A DNA stretch of 45,984 bases from positions 1 through 45,984 of the forward strand of contig JAABSH010000029.1 of the NCBI GenBank assembly GCA_011390465.1, read 5' to 3'. Below the pieces are notes generated by a model, which was not told where the DNA came from, ran no database searches, and saw only the letters and a list, made by a program, of their open reading frames with translations. This document shows positions 21,311 to 30,325 of the stretch, piece after piece. Both the position numbers and the translations under genes were made by a program. The DNA is from Desulfobacteraceae bacterium. Its GTDB lineage: Bacteria > Desulfobacterota > Desulfobacteria > Desulfobacterales > Desulfosalsimonadaceae. The number at the start of each line of letters is the position of its first letter. The stretch's first letter is position 1.

Positions 21311-22711
21311 TTAGCGCATCTCCGGGCGGTCGGCCACAACCCCCCAGAAAGAATTTGAATACGCCGCTTCAATTTTCACACCCTTAGTTTCCCCTTTTCG
21401 GCGGTCAATGTCAATGCCCCAGTCAGCGGGGGCTTTAAAATTTACAATCCGGTTTTCAGAAGTGCGGCCGGTCAATTCCACGGCATCTGCATCAGCCGTG
21501 TGTTTGATCTGATTTTTACTGGCCCCTTCGATTAAAACGGAAAATCGCCGGCCCACCAGTGCTTCATGAAGGCGGCGGGTAATTTCCTTTTGCCGTTTAA
21601 AAAGCGCCTGCAGCCGTTCATGCTTGATCTCAGGTGAAATTTTATCCTTGAACCGGGATGCCGGTGCTTCGGGCCGGTCTGAATATTCAAATGCAAACAC
21701 GCTGTCAAATCCGACCCGGTCAATAAGATCCATGGTTTCTTGAAAATCCTGATCCGTTTCCCCGGGAAACCCCACAATAAAATCTGAGGTTATGGCAATA
21801 TCCGGCGACACCGCCCGCAGTTTTTCAATTTTTTCAAGATAGGATTCCCGGGTGTATTTGCGGTTCATTTTTTTTAAAATCCGGCTGGACCCGGACTGCA
21901 CCGGAAGATGAATATGGTTGCACAGCTTGTCCAGGGTGCCGAAAGCTTCTATCAGGGCATCTGAAAGATCTTTGGGATGGGAGGTCACAAAACGGATTCT
22001 TTCCAGCCCTGTTACTGCATTGACCATGGCCAGCAGATCGGGAAAAGAGGTGAGGTTTTCCTTGATGCCGTAGCTGTTTACATTCTGGCCCAGCAGGGTG
22101 ATTTCCCGGATACCTGCCTGGACAAGACTTTCAATTTCCGCAATAATGGCTTGTGGCTGGCGGCTGATTTCCCGGCCCCGCACATAGGGAACCACGCAAT
22201 AGGTGCAAAAATTATCACACCCGCGCATAATGGTGACAAAATCGCTGATGATGCCGTCGCGGCTGGCGGACAGGCCGGCACAGGAAAAATCAGCAGGCCC
22301 GGGTTCGTCAATAAAGTCCGTCATTTCCGTGGCAATAATCTGACGCGGGTGTTTTTCCAGCTCCTGGATCAGGTCCGGCAGCTGCTGCACCGCATGGGTG
22401 CCCAGAACAATGTCCACCTGGGGGAAGCGGCTGGCAATGGCCCTTCCCTGCTGCTGGGCCACGCACCCGGCCACCACCAGGCGAAGGCCGGGGTTTTTCT
22501 GTTTCAGTTTTTTGATCCGGCCGAGAAAACTGTACACCTTTTGCACGGCTTTTTCGCGGATGGCGCAGGTATTGACGATCACGAGATCCGCGTCGGAAAC
22601 CGCATCCGTTAACTGATAATTGGCCCGGTAGAGCATATCCGCCATTTTGCCGGAATCATACACGTTCATCTGGCAGCCAATGGTGTTGATATAGAGTTTT
22701 TTGCCTCTCAT
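21311..22711 (-). CDS. miaB: tRNA-2-methylthio-N6-dimethylallyladenosine synthase
   Basis: A radical SAM methylthiotransferase that modifies A37 of tRNAs reading U-starting codons, including Phe, Tyr and Trp codons. Three domains: UPF0004 N-terminal (YINTIGCQMNVYDSGKMA with Cys ligands and VNTCAIREKA), radical SAM (GCDNFCTYCVVPYVRGRE, CxxxCxxC), and a C-terminal TRAM region. Length 466 is normal. It overlaps the DUF4911 gene by ATGA. Because MiaB modifies the tRNAs counted by the aromatic leader, hypomodification could affect attenuation; this is inference. Confidence 0.96.
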   Translation of the reverse strand: MRGKKLYINTIGCQMNVYDSGKMADMLYRANYQLTDAVSDADLVIVNTCAIREKAVQKVYSFLGRIKKLKQKNPGLRLVVAGCVAQQQGRAIASRFPQVDIVLGTHAVQQLPDLIQELEKHPRQIIATEMTDFIDEPGPADFSCAGLSASRDGIISDFVTIMRGCDNFCTYCVVPYVRGREISRQPQAIIAEIESLVQAGIREITLLGQNVNSYGIKENLTSFPDLLAMVNAVTGLERIRFVTSHPKDLSDALIEAFGTLDKLCNHIHLPVQSGSSRILKKMNRKYTRESYLEKIEKLRAVSPDIAITSDFIVGFPGETDQDFQETMDLIDRVGFDSVFAFEYSDRPEAPASRFKDKISPEIKHERLQALFKRQKEITRRLHEALVGRRFSVLIEGASKNQIKHTADADAVELTGRTSENRIVNFKAPADWGIDIDRRKGETKGVKIEAAYSNSFWGVVADRPEMR

Positions 22712-22965
22712 GAGTCGATCTGCTTTTGACTTGTATCTGCTGCCACTGCTTCCGGCGGCGCAGCGATGATTAAAATATCCTGCTGCAGGGCCCGGACAAG
22801 ATCCGCCACATCGGTTTCACATCCCGGCGCCACATGCAGTTTGATAAGAGATGTCGGTCTGTCAATGGTTTCCACCACGGCAATGCCGTCATAGGCTTCA
22901 AAAATAAATTTTACAAAGCCCACGGATTTTTTTTCAATATAATAATATACCGCAGTGGTATTCAA
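22708..22965 (-). CDS. DUF4911 domain protein
   Basis: About 85 residues, start taken as TTG at 22965 with CGGAG six bases upstream; the longer frame begins at a TTG at 23010 with no ribosome site. The segment VKFIFEAYDGIAVVETID followed by IKLHVAPGCETDVADL matches DUF4911, a small family often found beside miaB in deltaproteobacteria. The function is unknown; coupling to miaB (ATGA overlap) hints at a role in tRNA modification or its control. Confidence 0.75.
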   Translation of the reverse strand: MNTTAVYYYIEKKSVGFVKFIFEAYDGIAVVETIDRPTSLIKLHVAPGCETDVADLVRALQQDILIIAAPPEAVAADTSQKQIDS

Positions 22966-23088
22966 AAATATCTCCGTGTTGTGTATGGTTCTTGTGGCGG
23001 CGTTTGTCAAGAATCAGTGGCGATTCCAATCCCGATTCAGGGTAAAATATGATTGTTTCATATACCGGTATAGGCTATATGCCCTTTT

Positions 23089-24819
23089 ATGAAAAAACAA
23101 TTGGAAATTCTTCAGCCGGATGCGGCCCGGGTCCGGGATATTCAACGCCATTTCAAATGCCATCCGGTTACTGCGCGGATTCTGGCAAACCGCGGCCTGT
23201 TCACCCAATCGGAAATAGAGGCGTTTTTAAACCCATCCGTCAGCCGCCTGCGGGCCTTTGCCACACTCAAAGATATGGATACGGCTGTGGCCCGGATCGT
23301 GCGGGCGATTTTTGACCAGGAAAAAATCCTGATTTTTGGCGATTATGATGTGGACGGCATCACTTCCACCACGCTTTTGTATGAATTTCTCACCCAGGCC
23401 GGCGCTTGTGCGGATTATTACATCCCCGACCGGGTTGAAGAAGGATATGGGCTGAACTGCTGTCAGATCCAAGACAAGGCGATCAAGGAAACCTACAGCC
23501 TGGTGATAACCCTTGACTGCGGCTCATCCAGCCATGAGGCGGTAAATCTTGCGGCCCAAAACAAGGTGGATGTGATTGTAACCGACCATCATGCCATCAG
23601 TGAGGATATGCCCCGGGCCGTGGCAGTGGTGAATCCCCGGCGCAAGGATTGTGATTCCGGCGCTGCCTATCTGGCAGGGGTGGGGGTGGCGTTTTGCCTG
23701 GTGGTGAGCCTGCGCCGCCGCCTTCGGGAACTGAATTTCTGGGTTGGTAAAAAAGAGCCCAACCTGAAAACGTTTTGTGATCTGGTGGCCCTGGGTACGA
23801 TTGCGGATGTGGTGCCCCTTATCCGGGAAAACCGGATCATGACCAGCGCCGGACTGAATCTTATCGCAACCCGGCCCCGGCCCGGGATTGCGGCCCTTAT
23901 CCAGGCAAGCGGTGCCAACGGCGCAGCCCTTGACGCAGATGATATCGCCTTTAAGTTATGCCCCCGGATCAACGCGGCCGGCCGTCTGGAACATGCCCGG
24001 ATGGGCGTGGCCCTGCTCACCGCGACAGACCCGGATCAGGCCCTGCGCATTGCCGGAGAACTTAATAAACTGAATAGCAGGCGCCAGGAAATCGAGCAGA
24101 AAATTTTCCGCGAAATTCTCCTGTTTTTAAATGATACCCCGGAAACACTGAAAAACACGGCAACGCTGGTCATGGGAAAAAACAACTGGCATGAGGGGGT
24201 CCTGGGCATTGCCGCGTCGCGGCTGGCGGAAAAATTTTTCCGGCCCGTGATTCTGGTTTCCTTTTCAGGGGATACGGGCAAAGGCTCCGGCCGCAGCATT
24301 CCCGGCATCAACCTGCATGACGCCCTGATTCAGTGCGCGCATCTGCTGGAAGGATTTGGCGGCCACCCCATGGCAGCCGGGCTGCGGATCAAAAAATCCA
24401 ATTTTGCCGCTTTTAAAACTCAGTTTGAAAAAACCGTGGCGGCAATGATGCCGGATCATCCGGTTTTTCCGGAATTAAAAATCGACAGCCGGGTGGATTT
24501 TGATATGATTTCTCCGGTACTGATGGATGAAATTACCACCCTTGCCCCTTTCGGCCCTGAAAATCCCGAGCCCCTGTTTCAGGCCTGTAAGGTAAATGTG
24601 AAATTCTCCCGGATCATCGGGAAAAACCACCGGCGCATGACCCTTTGCCAGGGCCGCGCCAATTCTGAAAGCACCCTGAATGCCATCTGGTTCAATGCAG
24701 ACGCGGATGGAGCGCATAATCTGGACCGCACGTTTTTTGAATCCCTGATATTTAAATTGAAATGGAATCAGTGGAACGGAAAAAAGACCATTCAGGCAAT
24801 TATTTCATATGTTGAGTAA
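23089..24819 (+). CDS. recJ: Single-stranded-DNA-specific exonuclease RecJ
   Basis: Degrades single-stranded DNA 5' to 3' in recombination and repair. The 576-residue protein has DHH-family metal motifs: IFGDYDVDGITSTTLL, LDCGSSSHEA, VTDHHAISED, and the DHHA1 segment GKGSGRSIPGINLHDAL with FGGHPMAAGL. The C-terminal OB-like domain carries FGPENPEPLF. Length is normal. It is divergent from the miaB group and followed 174 bases later by an unknown gene. Confidence 0.95.
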   Translation: MKKQLEILQPDAARVRDIQRHFKCHPVTARILANRGLFTQSEIEAFLNPSVSRLRAFATLKDMDTAVARIVRAIFDQEKILIFGDYDVDGITSTTLLYEFLTQAGACADYYIPDRVEEGYGLNCCQIQDKAIKETYSLVITLDCGSSSHEAVNLAAQNKVDVIVTDHHAISEDMPRAVAVVNPRRKDCDSGAAYLAGVGVAFCLVVSLRRRLRELNFWVGKKEPNLKTFCDLVALGTIADVVPLIRENRIMTSAGLNLIATRPRPGIAALIQASGANGAALDADDIAFKLCPRINAAGRLEHARMGVALLTATDPDQALRIAGELNKLNSRRQEIEQKIFREILLFLNDTPETLKNTATLVMGKNNWHEGVLGIAASRLAEKFFRPVILVSFSGDTGKGSGRSIPGINLHDALIQCAHLLEGFGGHPMAAGLRIKKSNFAAFKTQFEKTVAAMMPDHPVFPELKIDSRVDFDMISPVLMDEITTLAPFGPENPEPLFQACKVNVKFSRIIGKNHRRMTLCQGRANSESTLNAIWFNADADGAHNLDRTFFESLIFKLKWNQWNGKKTIQAIISYVE

Positions 24820-24993
24820 GAAACCGTCTTTTTACTTGAAATCAAAAACGGTTGAGACTATTATTTTGCCGGTTAAACAAAATGCCGCTTACGCCGGGAA
24901 AAGCACTGTTTTCGCGGTAAAAAAATCTGAAGCCCAACAGCTTTGCGCTTCAGAGATATTGCCAACCAATGTAATTTAAAAGGGAAACACCCC

Positions 24994-25419
24994 ATGTCAA
25001 AAAGATTTCGGCCCAGCAACCTGGGTGAATCCAAAATTATTTCAAAAATTGCCTCATCCAAAGAATTTGAACGGCGAAAAACCATCAATGCAGTGGCGGA
25101 AAACCCTGAACAGGTCAGCAATCATATTGCCATGAAACTGGTGGAAAGCGGACTGGTGGAAACCACAAACAAAAATTCCGTTGAGGAACAAATCGGCCGG
25201 TGTATTGAAAAACTCATTCACGCGGATGATTTTGACGTAGACTTTCAGATCGCCCCGTTTCGCAACATTGTGGACAATCCCAATATTGTCAGCCTTTACA
25301 TTACCGCTTTTGTCATTGAAAAATTGATCAACCACAAAGACATTGTGGATGTGTACGGTTCGGACGAGGAAATTTACACCTGTATCAACCGGCAGGTGCA
25401 AAAAGTGCCCGCAGCCTGA
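24994..25419 (+). CDS. Conserved hypothetical protein, small, charged
   Basis: 141 residues, start ATG at 24994 with AAGGG nine bases upstream; an earlier in-frame ATG at 24943 has no site. The sequence is rich in Lys, Glu and Ile, begins SKRFRPSNLGESKIIS, has no Cys-based motif and a single Cys near the end, and no membrane segment. I do not recognise a family. A hairpin (TCTGAAGC/GCTTCAGA at 24926-24954) is in the gap upstream, which otherwise holds only AT-rich sequence. The RNase Z-like gene begins six bases after its stop, so the two are cotranscribed. Function unknown. Confidence 0.7.
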   Translation: MSKRFRPSNLGESKIISKIASSKEFERRKTINAVAENPEQVSNHIAMKLVESGLVETTNKNSVEEQIGRCIEKLIHADDFDVDFQIAPFRNIVDNPNIVSLYITAFVIEKLINHKDIVDVYGSDEEIYTCINRQVQKVPAA

Positions 25420-25425
25420 TGCCTG

Positions 25426-26493
25426 ATGCCGCAAACCTTTAACCCCTGCCTGATCAACGATCCTTCAGACGATCCCGGGGTTTTTGTTGCGTTTTCATTT
25501 CAGAACCGGGCCATTGCCTTTGATCTGGGAGATATCCATGCCCTGTCTTCCAGAGATATCCTGAAAATCAGCCATGTTTTCATTTCCCACACGCACATGG
25601 ATCATTTTGCCGGGTTTGACCGGCTGCTGCGGTTGTGTCTTGGCCGGGAAAAGACCCTTCATTTGTTCGGCCCGGCCGGTTTCCTGAAAAACATTGAAGG
25701 CAAACTGGGTGCCTACACCTGGAATCTGGTCAAAAATTATACCAGCCAGCTAATTCTCAACGCCACGGAGATCCATCCGGATGTGCTTTATCAGCAGACA
25801 TATGCCTGCAAAAACGGCTTCAGGCCGGATGGCCCGCCATTAGAAACGTCCCGGCCAACCCCATTCCGCGCTGCTCAACCGGTTTACAAAGAATCCGGAC
25901 TGGCGGTAAGCACTGAAATTCTGGATCACGGTATTCCCTGTCTCGGGTTTTGTCTGAAGGAAGCCTTTAGAATTAATATCCGCAAAGATGCCCTTGACCG
26001 CATGGGCCTTTCCCCCGGACCCTGGCTGCACCGGTTCAAGCAGGCCATCTATACCGGCCGAACCAGCGCTCCATTAGCTGAAGTGTTACTTGATGAAAAT
26101 ATTACAACAGCTTTAAAAAATTATAGATTTGATGATTTGAAGTCCAGATTGGCCATTATAACAGCAGGTCAGAAAATCGGATATATTGCGGATGTGGCCG
26201 GCACCCAAGAGAACATTGAAAAAATCGTCCCCTTAATCCAGGATGCCGACCACCTGTTTATTGAAGCGGCGTTTCTGGATCAGGACAAGCTCCATGCCGC
26301 TGCAAAACATCACTTGACCGCACGCCAGGCAGGCAGAATTGCCGGAAGGGCCGGGGTAAAGCGGTTTACCCTGTTTCACTTTTCCCCCCGGTACAATGAT
26401 GATGAAAAAACCCGTTTTTATCAGGAAGCCCAGGGGGCTTATGATCATGTAATTATGCCCGTTCCAGAGCTTCGAGAGATCCCTGACGCATAA
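25426..26493 (+). CDS. MBL-fold metal-dependent hydrolase (RNase Z-like)
   Basis: 355 residues with the metallo-beta-lactamase metal motif SHTHMDHFAGFDRLL, an Asp in IGYIADVAG, and a terminal His in LFHFSPRY, the pattern of RNase Z-like proteins. The region KNGFRPDGPPLETSRPTPF is a loop insertion. RNase Z itself trims tRNA 3' ends, but the exosite arm usual for RNase Z is not recognised, so it may act on a different RNA or small molecule. It follows the hypothetical gene by six bases and overlaps the converging tetR gene by 41 bases. Confidence 0.75.
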   Translation: MPQTFNPCLINDPSDDPGVFVAFSFQNRAIAFDLGDIHALSSRDILKISHVFISHTHMDHFAGFDRLLRLCLGREKTLHLFGPAGFLKNIEGKLGAYTWNLVKNYTSQLILNATEIHPDVLYQQTYACKNGFRPDGPPLETSRPTPFRAAQPVYKESGLAVSTEILDHGIPCLGFCLKEAFRINIRKDALDRMGLSPGPWLHRFKQAIYTGRTSAPLAEVLLDENITTALKNYRFDDLKSRLAIITAGQKIGYIADVAGTQENIEKIVPLIQDADHLFIEAAFLDQDKLHAAAKHHLTARQAGRIAGRAGVKRFTLFHFSPRYNDDEKTRFYQEAQGAYDHVIMPVPELREIPDA

Positions 26494-27067
26494 TAATCAG
26501 TGCCAGTTTGTGGATGGCTTTTCTTTTTTCTTCGGATGTCCGGCCCGGGTAATTGCGAAAGGTCAGCACCACACCGGCCAGAGAGGCAAAAAAAGCCTGG
26601 GTGTTCAGCCGCAGATTGCCGGCATCCTCTGTCTGCTTGACCACATTGTCAAACATGTTCAGAAAATACCGCTGCACGCCGTTAAATTTTTTCAGGGCCT
26701 GGGGATTCAGTTCCCCCCGTATCATAAAATGACACATCATCTGAAATGTGGCTTCATTGTCCACCATGTAATCCACCACCGCCAGGGTAATGGTTTCCAT
26801 GTTATCCCCGTCTTTCAGCCGCTGATACAGAAGTTTTTCAATGGTGTTGATATCCTGAATCAGGGCTTCCACAAACAGATCATCCCGGCTGGGAAAATAT
26901 CTGTAAATGGAGGCCGCGGAAACCCCGGCTTTAACGGCGATATCCCGCATGCCGATCTCATGAAAGGACTTTTCTTCGAAAAGTTCCATGGCAGCCCTGA
27001 TAATGAGCTGTTTTCGGACTTCCCGTTCATCTTCCCTTAATTGCTTGAATGTGGATTTTTCCTGCAC
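26453..27067 (-). CDS. TetR/AcrR-family transcriptional regulator
   Basis: 204 residues from a GTG at 27067 with GGAGG eight bases upstream; an earlier ATG at 27133 lacks a site. The N-terminal helix-turn-helix is clear (IRAAMELFEEKSFHEIGMRDIA, here as IRAAMELFEEKSFHE and IGMRDIA, then AGVSAASIYRYFPSRDDL). The C-terminal ligand domain has LRLNTQAFFASLAGVVLTF. Effector and targets are unknown. No efflux or lipid gene is adjacent; the downstream region converges with the MBL gene. The 183-base gap upstream (27068-27250) is AT-rich and probably holds its promoter. Confidence 0.88.
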   Translation of the reverse strand: MQEKSTFKQLREDEREVRKQLIIRAAMELFEEKSFHEIGMRDIAVKAGVSAASIYRYFPSRDDLFVEALIQDINTIEKLLYQRLKDGDNMETITLAVVDYMVDNEATFQMMCHFMIRGELNPQALKKFNGVQRYFLNMFDNVVKQTEDAGNLRLNTQAFFASLAGVVLTFRNYPGRTSEEKRKAIHKLALIIMRQGSLEALERA

Positions 27068-27250
27068 GCTTTCATCCTCCAGATCCGTTACGAAATAATA
27101 ATATATTGATATAAATAATTTTTTAGGGTACAAAAAATAAATTAAGTTAAATTATCACAGTTTAGATATTTAAACAATGTTTTTTTGCCTTTTTCTTCCG
27201 GATTCTTTCCTTTCAGGGAAATCACAATACAATTATCCTTTTTTCCGCGA

Positions 27251-30208
27251 TTACCAGGCAACCGGCACCCTCACCCGCTGTCCGGCTTTGTTTTTAAAAA
27301 GCAGAAATCCTTTTTCCCGGCCCATCTGATAAATGGCATGGGTGATTTCAACGTCTTTTCTGCAGTATTCGGCAATTTTTCCGAGTTCTCCCTGTTTCCA
27401 CCAGCGCAGGGCCTGAAGGCCGTCCGCGGATTTTTCCGCGCCAAGACTGGCCTGGGCCAGGTTGTTCAGTGACAGCCGGTACCCCAGATGCTGGTGCACG
27501 GATTCCAGCAAATCCAGTGTGGGAAGGGATAAAAAATCAAAATCCGAATACCCGGCCAGCACTTTATAATCAAAGCGCTTGATATTAAACCCGATCACCC
27601 GTTCCAGTCGCTGAAGATGGGCAATGAGCTCAGGGACGTCTTGTTCAAAATATTCAAAATACCGGTCCAGGGCAGCATCATAGACCACGGCGCAGCTGAT
27701 CTTCATGCGCCGGGCCAGGTGCCAGCCGCCCACTTCCTGGGCGGATTTCTGGGTTTCAATGTCAAACACGCCGTAATGGCAATCCGGTTGAAGCGGTTGC
27801 AACGCCTGAACCAATGGCTTATTCGCTGGCAAAGGATTTGGTATTTTCGGGGTTTCCGGTTTTTCCCCGGCCTGGGTGTCAGCTAACATCGCGCCAGGAT
27901 TTTTTCGGGGCACAGGGGCATCTGAAGCCATGATCTTCTGAAGCATAAAAATTGCCGCCGCTTTATCAATGGGACGATTGCCAGACCCGCACTTGGGAGA
28001 GTGAACGCAGGACGGGCATCCATTGCTGCATGGACAATCTGTTACGGTTTCAAGGGTCTTGCGCAGCATCTCATCGGCCAGGTGATAGGCCTGCCGGCTA
28101 AGCCCGATACCGCCGGGAAACGCGTCATACACAAATACCGCCGGCAGCTGCACCTGCGGATGAAATGGCGTTGAAATGCCGCCGAAATCGTTGCGATCGG
28201 TTAAAATCAGCAGCGGGCAGATACCGATCATGGCATGTTCCAGGGCGTGAATGCCCCCCATGAAATGCAGAAATTCATTTTCCACATCCGCCTGGACGGC
28301 TGAGGGAATTTCAATCCAGATCCCCTGGGTTTCAAAAACCTGGGGCGGCAGGGAAAGGGGCATGATATTGATCCGTTTTTTTCCGTAAATATGGATTTTT
28401 TCATACCCAATCACCTGGTCTGTCACTTTGAGCCGGCCAAAGCAGATGCGCGTGGAAAACACCTGTTTTTCAAGGTCAACGGCCATAATTTCCGTTTGTT
28501 TGTCCGCCCTCACCCGGGTGTAATACACCGGGTTTGCGGGCCGCACCGTCACCATCTGCGCCCCGGGATCAAAGGTTTCCACGCGAAAGGTTTTTCCCAT
28601 GTGCAGGTATACGGCGCCGGGATGGGTTTCCCGGAAGGCGCGGAATCCGTCCACTTCCCCCCGGTGGTCTCCTGTATCATGATCCACAATGGTAAACCGG
28701 CTGCCGGTTCCCCGTAAATCCACATTCCGGTGGGGCTGTTTCCGGGCCGCGTACAGGGTGGTGCCGTCCTCACTCCGGAGCAGATCTCCGGCCGCTTCAA
28801 GACGGCCGATGGCGGATGCCACAGACGGAACCTGCACAAAGGCCTCCCCCGTGTCCAGGGGCAGTTCCGCCGCCGCGCATGTGAGGTGTTTTTTCAGAAT
28901 ATCCGGATTATCCGGATTGATCACGGCAGCTTCCGGGCCTTTGGTGAAAAAAGCCTCGGGATGGCGCATAAAATACTGATCCAGGGCGTCTTCGCCGGCA
29001 ATGAGCACCATAGCGGAATCATGCCCCCTGCGCCCTACCCGGCCCCCCCGCTGCCAGGTGGACATCACCGTGCCGGGATATCCCACCAGCAGGCACAGAT
29101 CCAGATCTCCGATATCAATGCCCAGTTCCAGGGCGCTGGTGGAAATCACGGCCAAAAGCTCGCCGGACATTAATTTTTTTTCAATCTCCCGGCGTTCTTC
29201 CGCCAGAAATCCGGATCGGTAGGCGCTGATTTTATCCGCATATTTTCCACTGTCCCGGGTCGCCCACACGGCAATGAGTTCGGTGAGTTTCCGGGACTGG
29301 GTATAAACAATGGTGCGCAGTCCCCGGTGCAGGGCGGCTTTTAACAGCAGAATGGCGGTGTGAGAGGGACTGTTTTCCGGATTGATAAAAACAACTTCCT
29401 GACGGCCGCCGGGAGCGCCGGACCGGGTCTCAACCGATACGGGCCGGCTGATCAGCGTTTTGCACAATTCCCCGGGATTGGCAATGGTGGCGGAGCTGAA
29501 AATAAATTTCGGGCGCGCGCCGTAACCTTCGCAGACCCGCTGAAACCGCCGGAAAATCTGGGCCATGTGCGATCCCAGAACCCCCCGGTAAGTGTGCACT
29601 TCATCCACCACCACCAGCTGAAGATTTTCAAACACCTGCCGCCATGACCCATGAAACGGCAAAAACGAAAGATGCAGCATTTCCGGGTTGGTTAAGATGG
29701 CTGCCGGGGGCCGGCACCGGATTTTTTTCCGAAACCAGGCAGTGGTATCCCCGTCATAAACCGCGGCGTCCAGGGTCGCATTCGGCGTCGGATGCGGCAG
29801 GGACGCGGCCATGGCCTTAAATGTCCGGAGTTGATCCTGGGCCAGGGCTTTTAAGGGAAACAGGTAAAGGGCCCTGGCCTGGGGATTTTTCAGAAACAGT
29901 TCAAAAAAAGGAATGGTGTAGATCAGGGTTTTACCCGAGGCCGTGGGGGTGGCAGTCACCACATGGCGCCCGTCCCGGACCGCCTGAATGGCGCTGTGCT
30001 GGTGGGAATAAAGACTTGAAATGCCGGCATCTGCCAACATTTTTTCAACAGGAGACGAAACAAACCCGCTTACCGGGCGCAACTCAGGGGGCCGGGGCGG
30101 CATCTGGTGATGAAAAACGACCTGGGAACCCAGTTGTTTCGATGCCAGAAGGCTTTGAATATATTCATTGATATTTCTTGTAAAATCGCGGCCCGCAGGA
30201 TCAGGCAT
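27251..30208 (-). CDS. mrfA: MrfA-like SF2 helicase fused to a DEDD exonuclease domain
   Basis: 985 residues. The N-terminal 750 are an YprA/MrfA-type DEAD/H helicase: Walker A ATPTASGKT at 86-94, DEVH at 202-205, SAT motif (FSSAT), QRGGRVGRRGHD (motif VI), and the C-terminal four-cysteine zinc site (CPCSNGCPSC and PKCGSGN) at about 724-743. After a linker (about 750-808) a DEDDy-type exonuclease domain covers about 810-975, with D816 and E818 in VFDIET, D880 in FNIKRFDYKVL and Y948/D952 in YCRKDVEIT. In Bacillus MrfA and MrfB are separate proteins that excise mitomycin C damage. Here both activities are in one chain. The start ATG at 30208 is chosen from the Met preceding PDPAGRDF; an independent gene upstream is holA. 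Confidence 0.85.
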   Translation of the reverse strand: MPDPAGRDFTRNINEYIQSLLASKQLGSQVVFHHQMPPRPPELRPVSGFVSSPVEKMLADAGISSLYSHQHSAIQAVRDGRHVVTATPTASGKTLIYTIPFFELFLKNPQARALYLFPLKALAQDQLRTFKAMAASLPHPTPNATLDAAVYDGDTTAWFRKKIRCRPPAAILTNPEMLHLSFLPFHGSWRQVFENLQLVVVDEVHTYRGVLGSHMAQIFRRFQRVCEGYGARPKFIFSSATIANPGELCKTLISRPVSVETRSGAPGGRQEVVFINPENSPSHTAILLLKAALHRGLRTIVYTQSRKLTELIAVWATRDSGKYADKISAYRSGFLAEERREIEKKLMSGELLAVISTSALELGIDIGDLDLCLLVGYPGTVMSTWQRGGRVGRRGHDSAMVLIAGEDALDQYFMRHPEAFFTKGPEAAVINPDNPDILKKHLTCAAAELPLDTGEAFVQVPSVASAIGRLEAAGDLLRSEDGTTLYAARKQPHRNVDLRGTGSRFTIVDHDTGDHRGEVDGFRAFRETHPGAVYLHMGKTFRVETFDPGAQMVTVRPANPVYYTRVRADKQTEIMAVDLEKQVFSTRICFGRLKVTDQVIGYEKIHIYGKKRINIMPLSLPPQVFETQGIWIEIPSAVQADVENEFLHFMGGIHALEHAMIGICPLLILTDRNDFGGISTPFHPQVQLPAVFVYDAFPGGIGLSRQAYHLADEMLRKTLETVTDCPCSNGCPSCVHSPKCGSGNRPIDKAAAIFMLQKIMASDAPVPRKNPGAMLADTQAGEKPETPKIPNPLPANKPLVQALQPLQPDCHYGVFDIETQKSAQEVGGWHLARRMKISCAVVYDAALDRYFEYFEQDVPELIAHLQRLERVIGFNIKRFDYKVLAGYSDFDFLSLPTLDLLESVHQHLGYRLSLNNLAQASLGAEKSADGLQALRWWKQGELGKIAEYCRKDVEITHAIYQMGREKGFLLFKNKAGQRVRVPVAW

Positions 30209-30276
30209 GGAATTGCTCCTGAGCGGAGGGTTGTATAGAAACCGGGAAAATATTAAAATACCGCCGGTTGTTAATA

Positions 30277-30304
30277 GACTGAAGGCTGAAGACTGAAGGC
30301 GGAG
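30277..30304. repeat. Short 7-bp-period array
   Basis: Heptamers GACTGAA, GGCTGAA, GACTGAA and GGCGGAG between holA and the helicase. Same words as 14599-14619 in reverse complement. Confidence 0.5.
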
Positions 30305-30325
30305 ACAGTCAACTGGCGGATCAAG

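Noticed and set aside
22966-23010. Promoter TTGACA-17-CATACA for DUF4911
   Set aside because: The predicted transcript start would fall in the ribosome site, and the -10 matches only three of six bases.
26453-27133. tetR reading from ATG at 27133
   Set aside because: The first 22 residues have no family likeness or ribosome site; GTG at 27067 has GGAGG.
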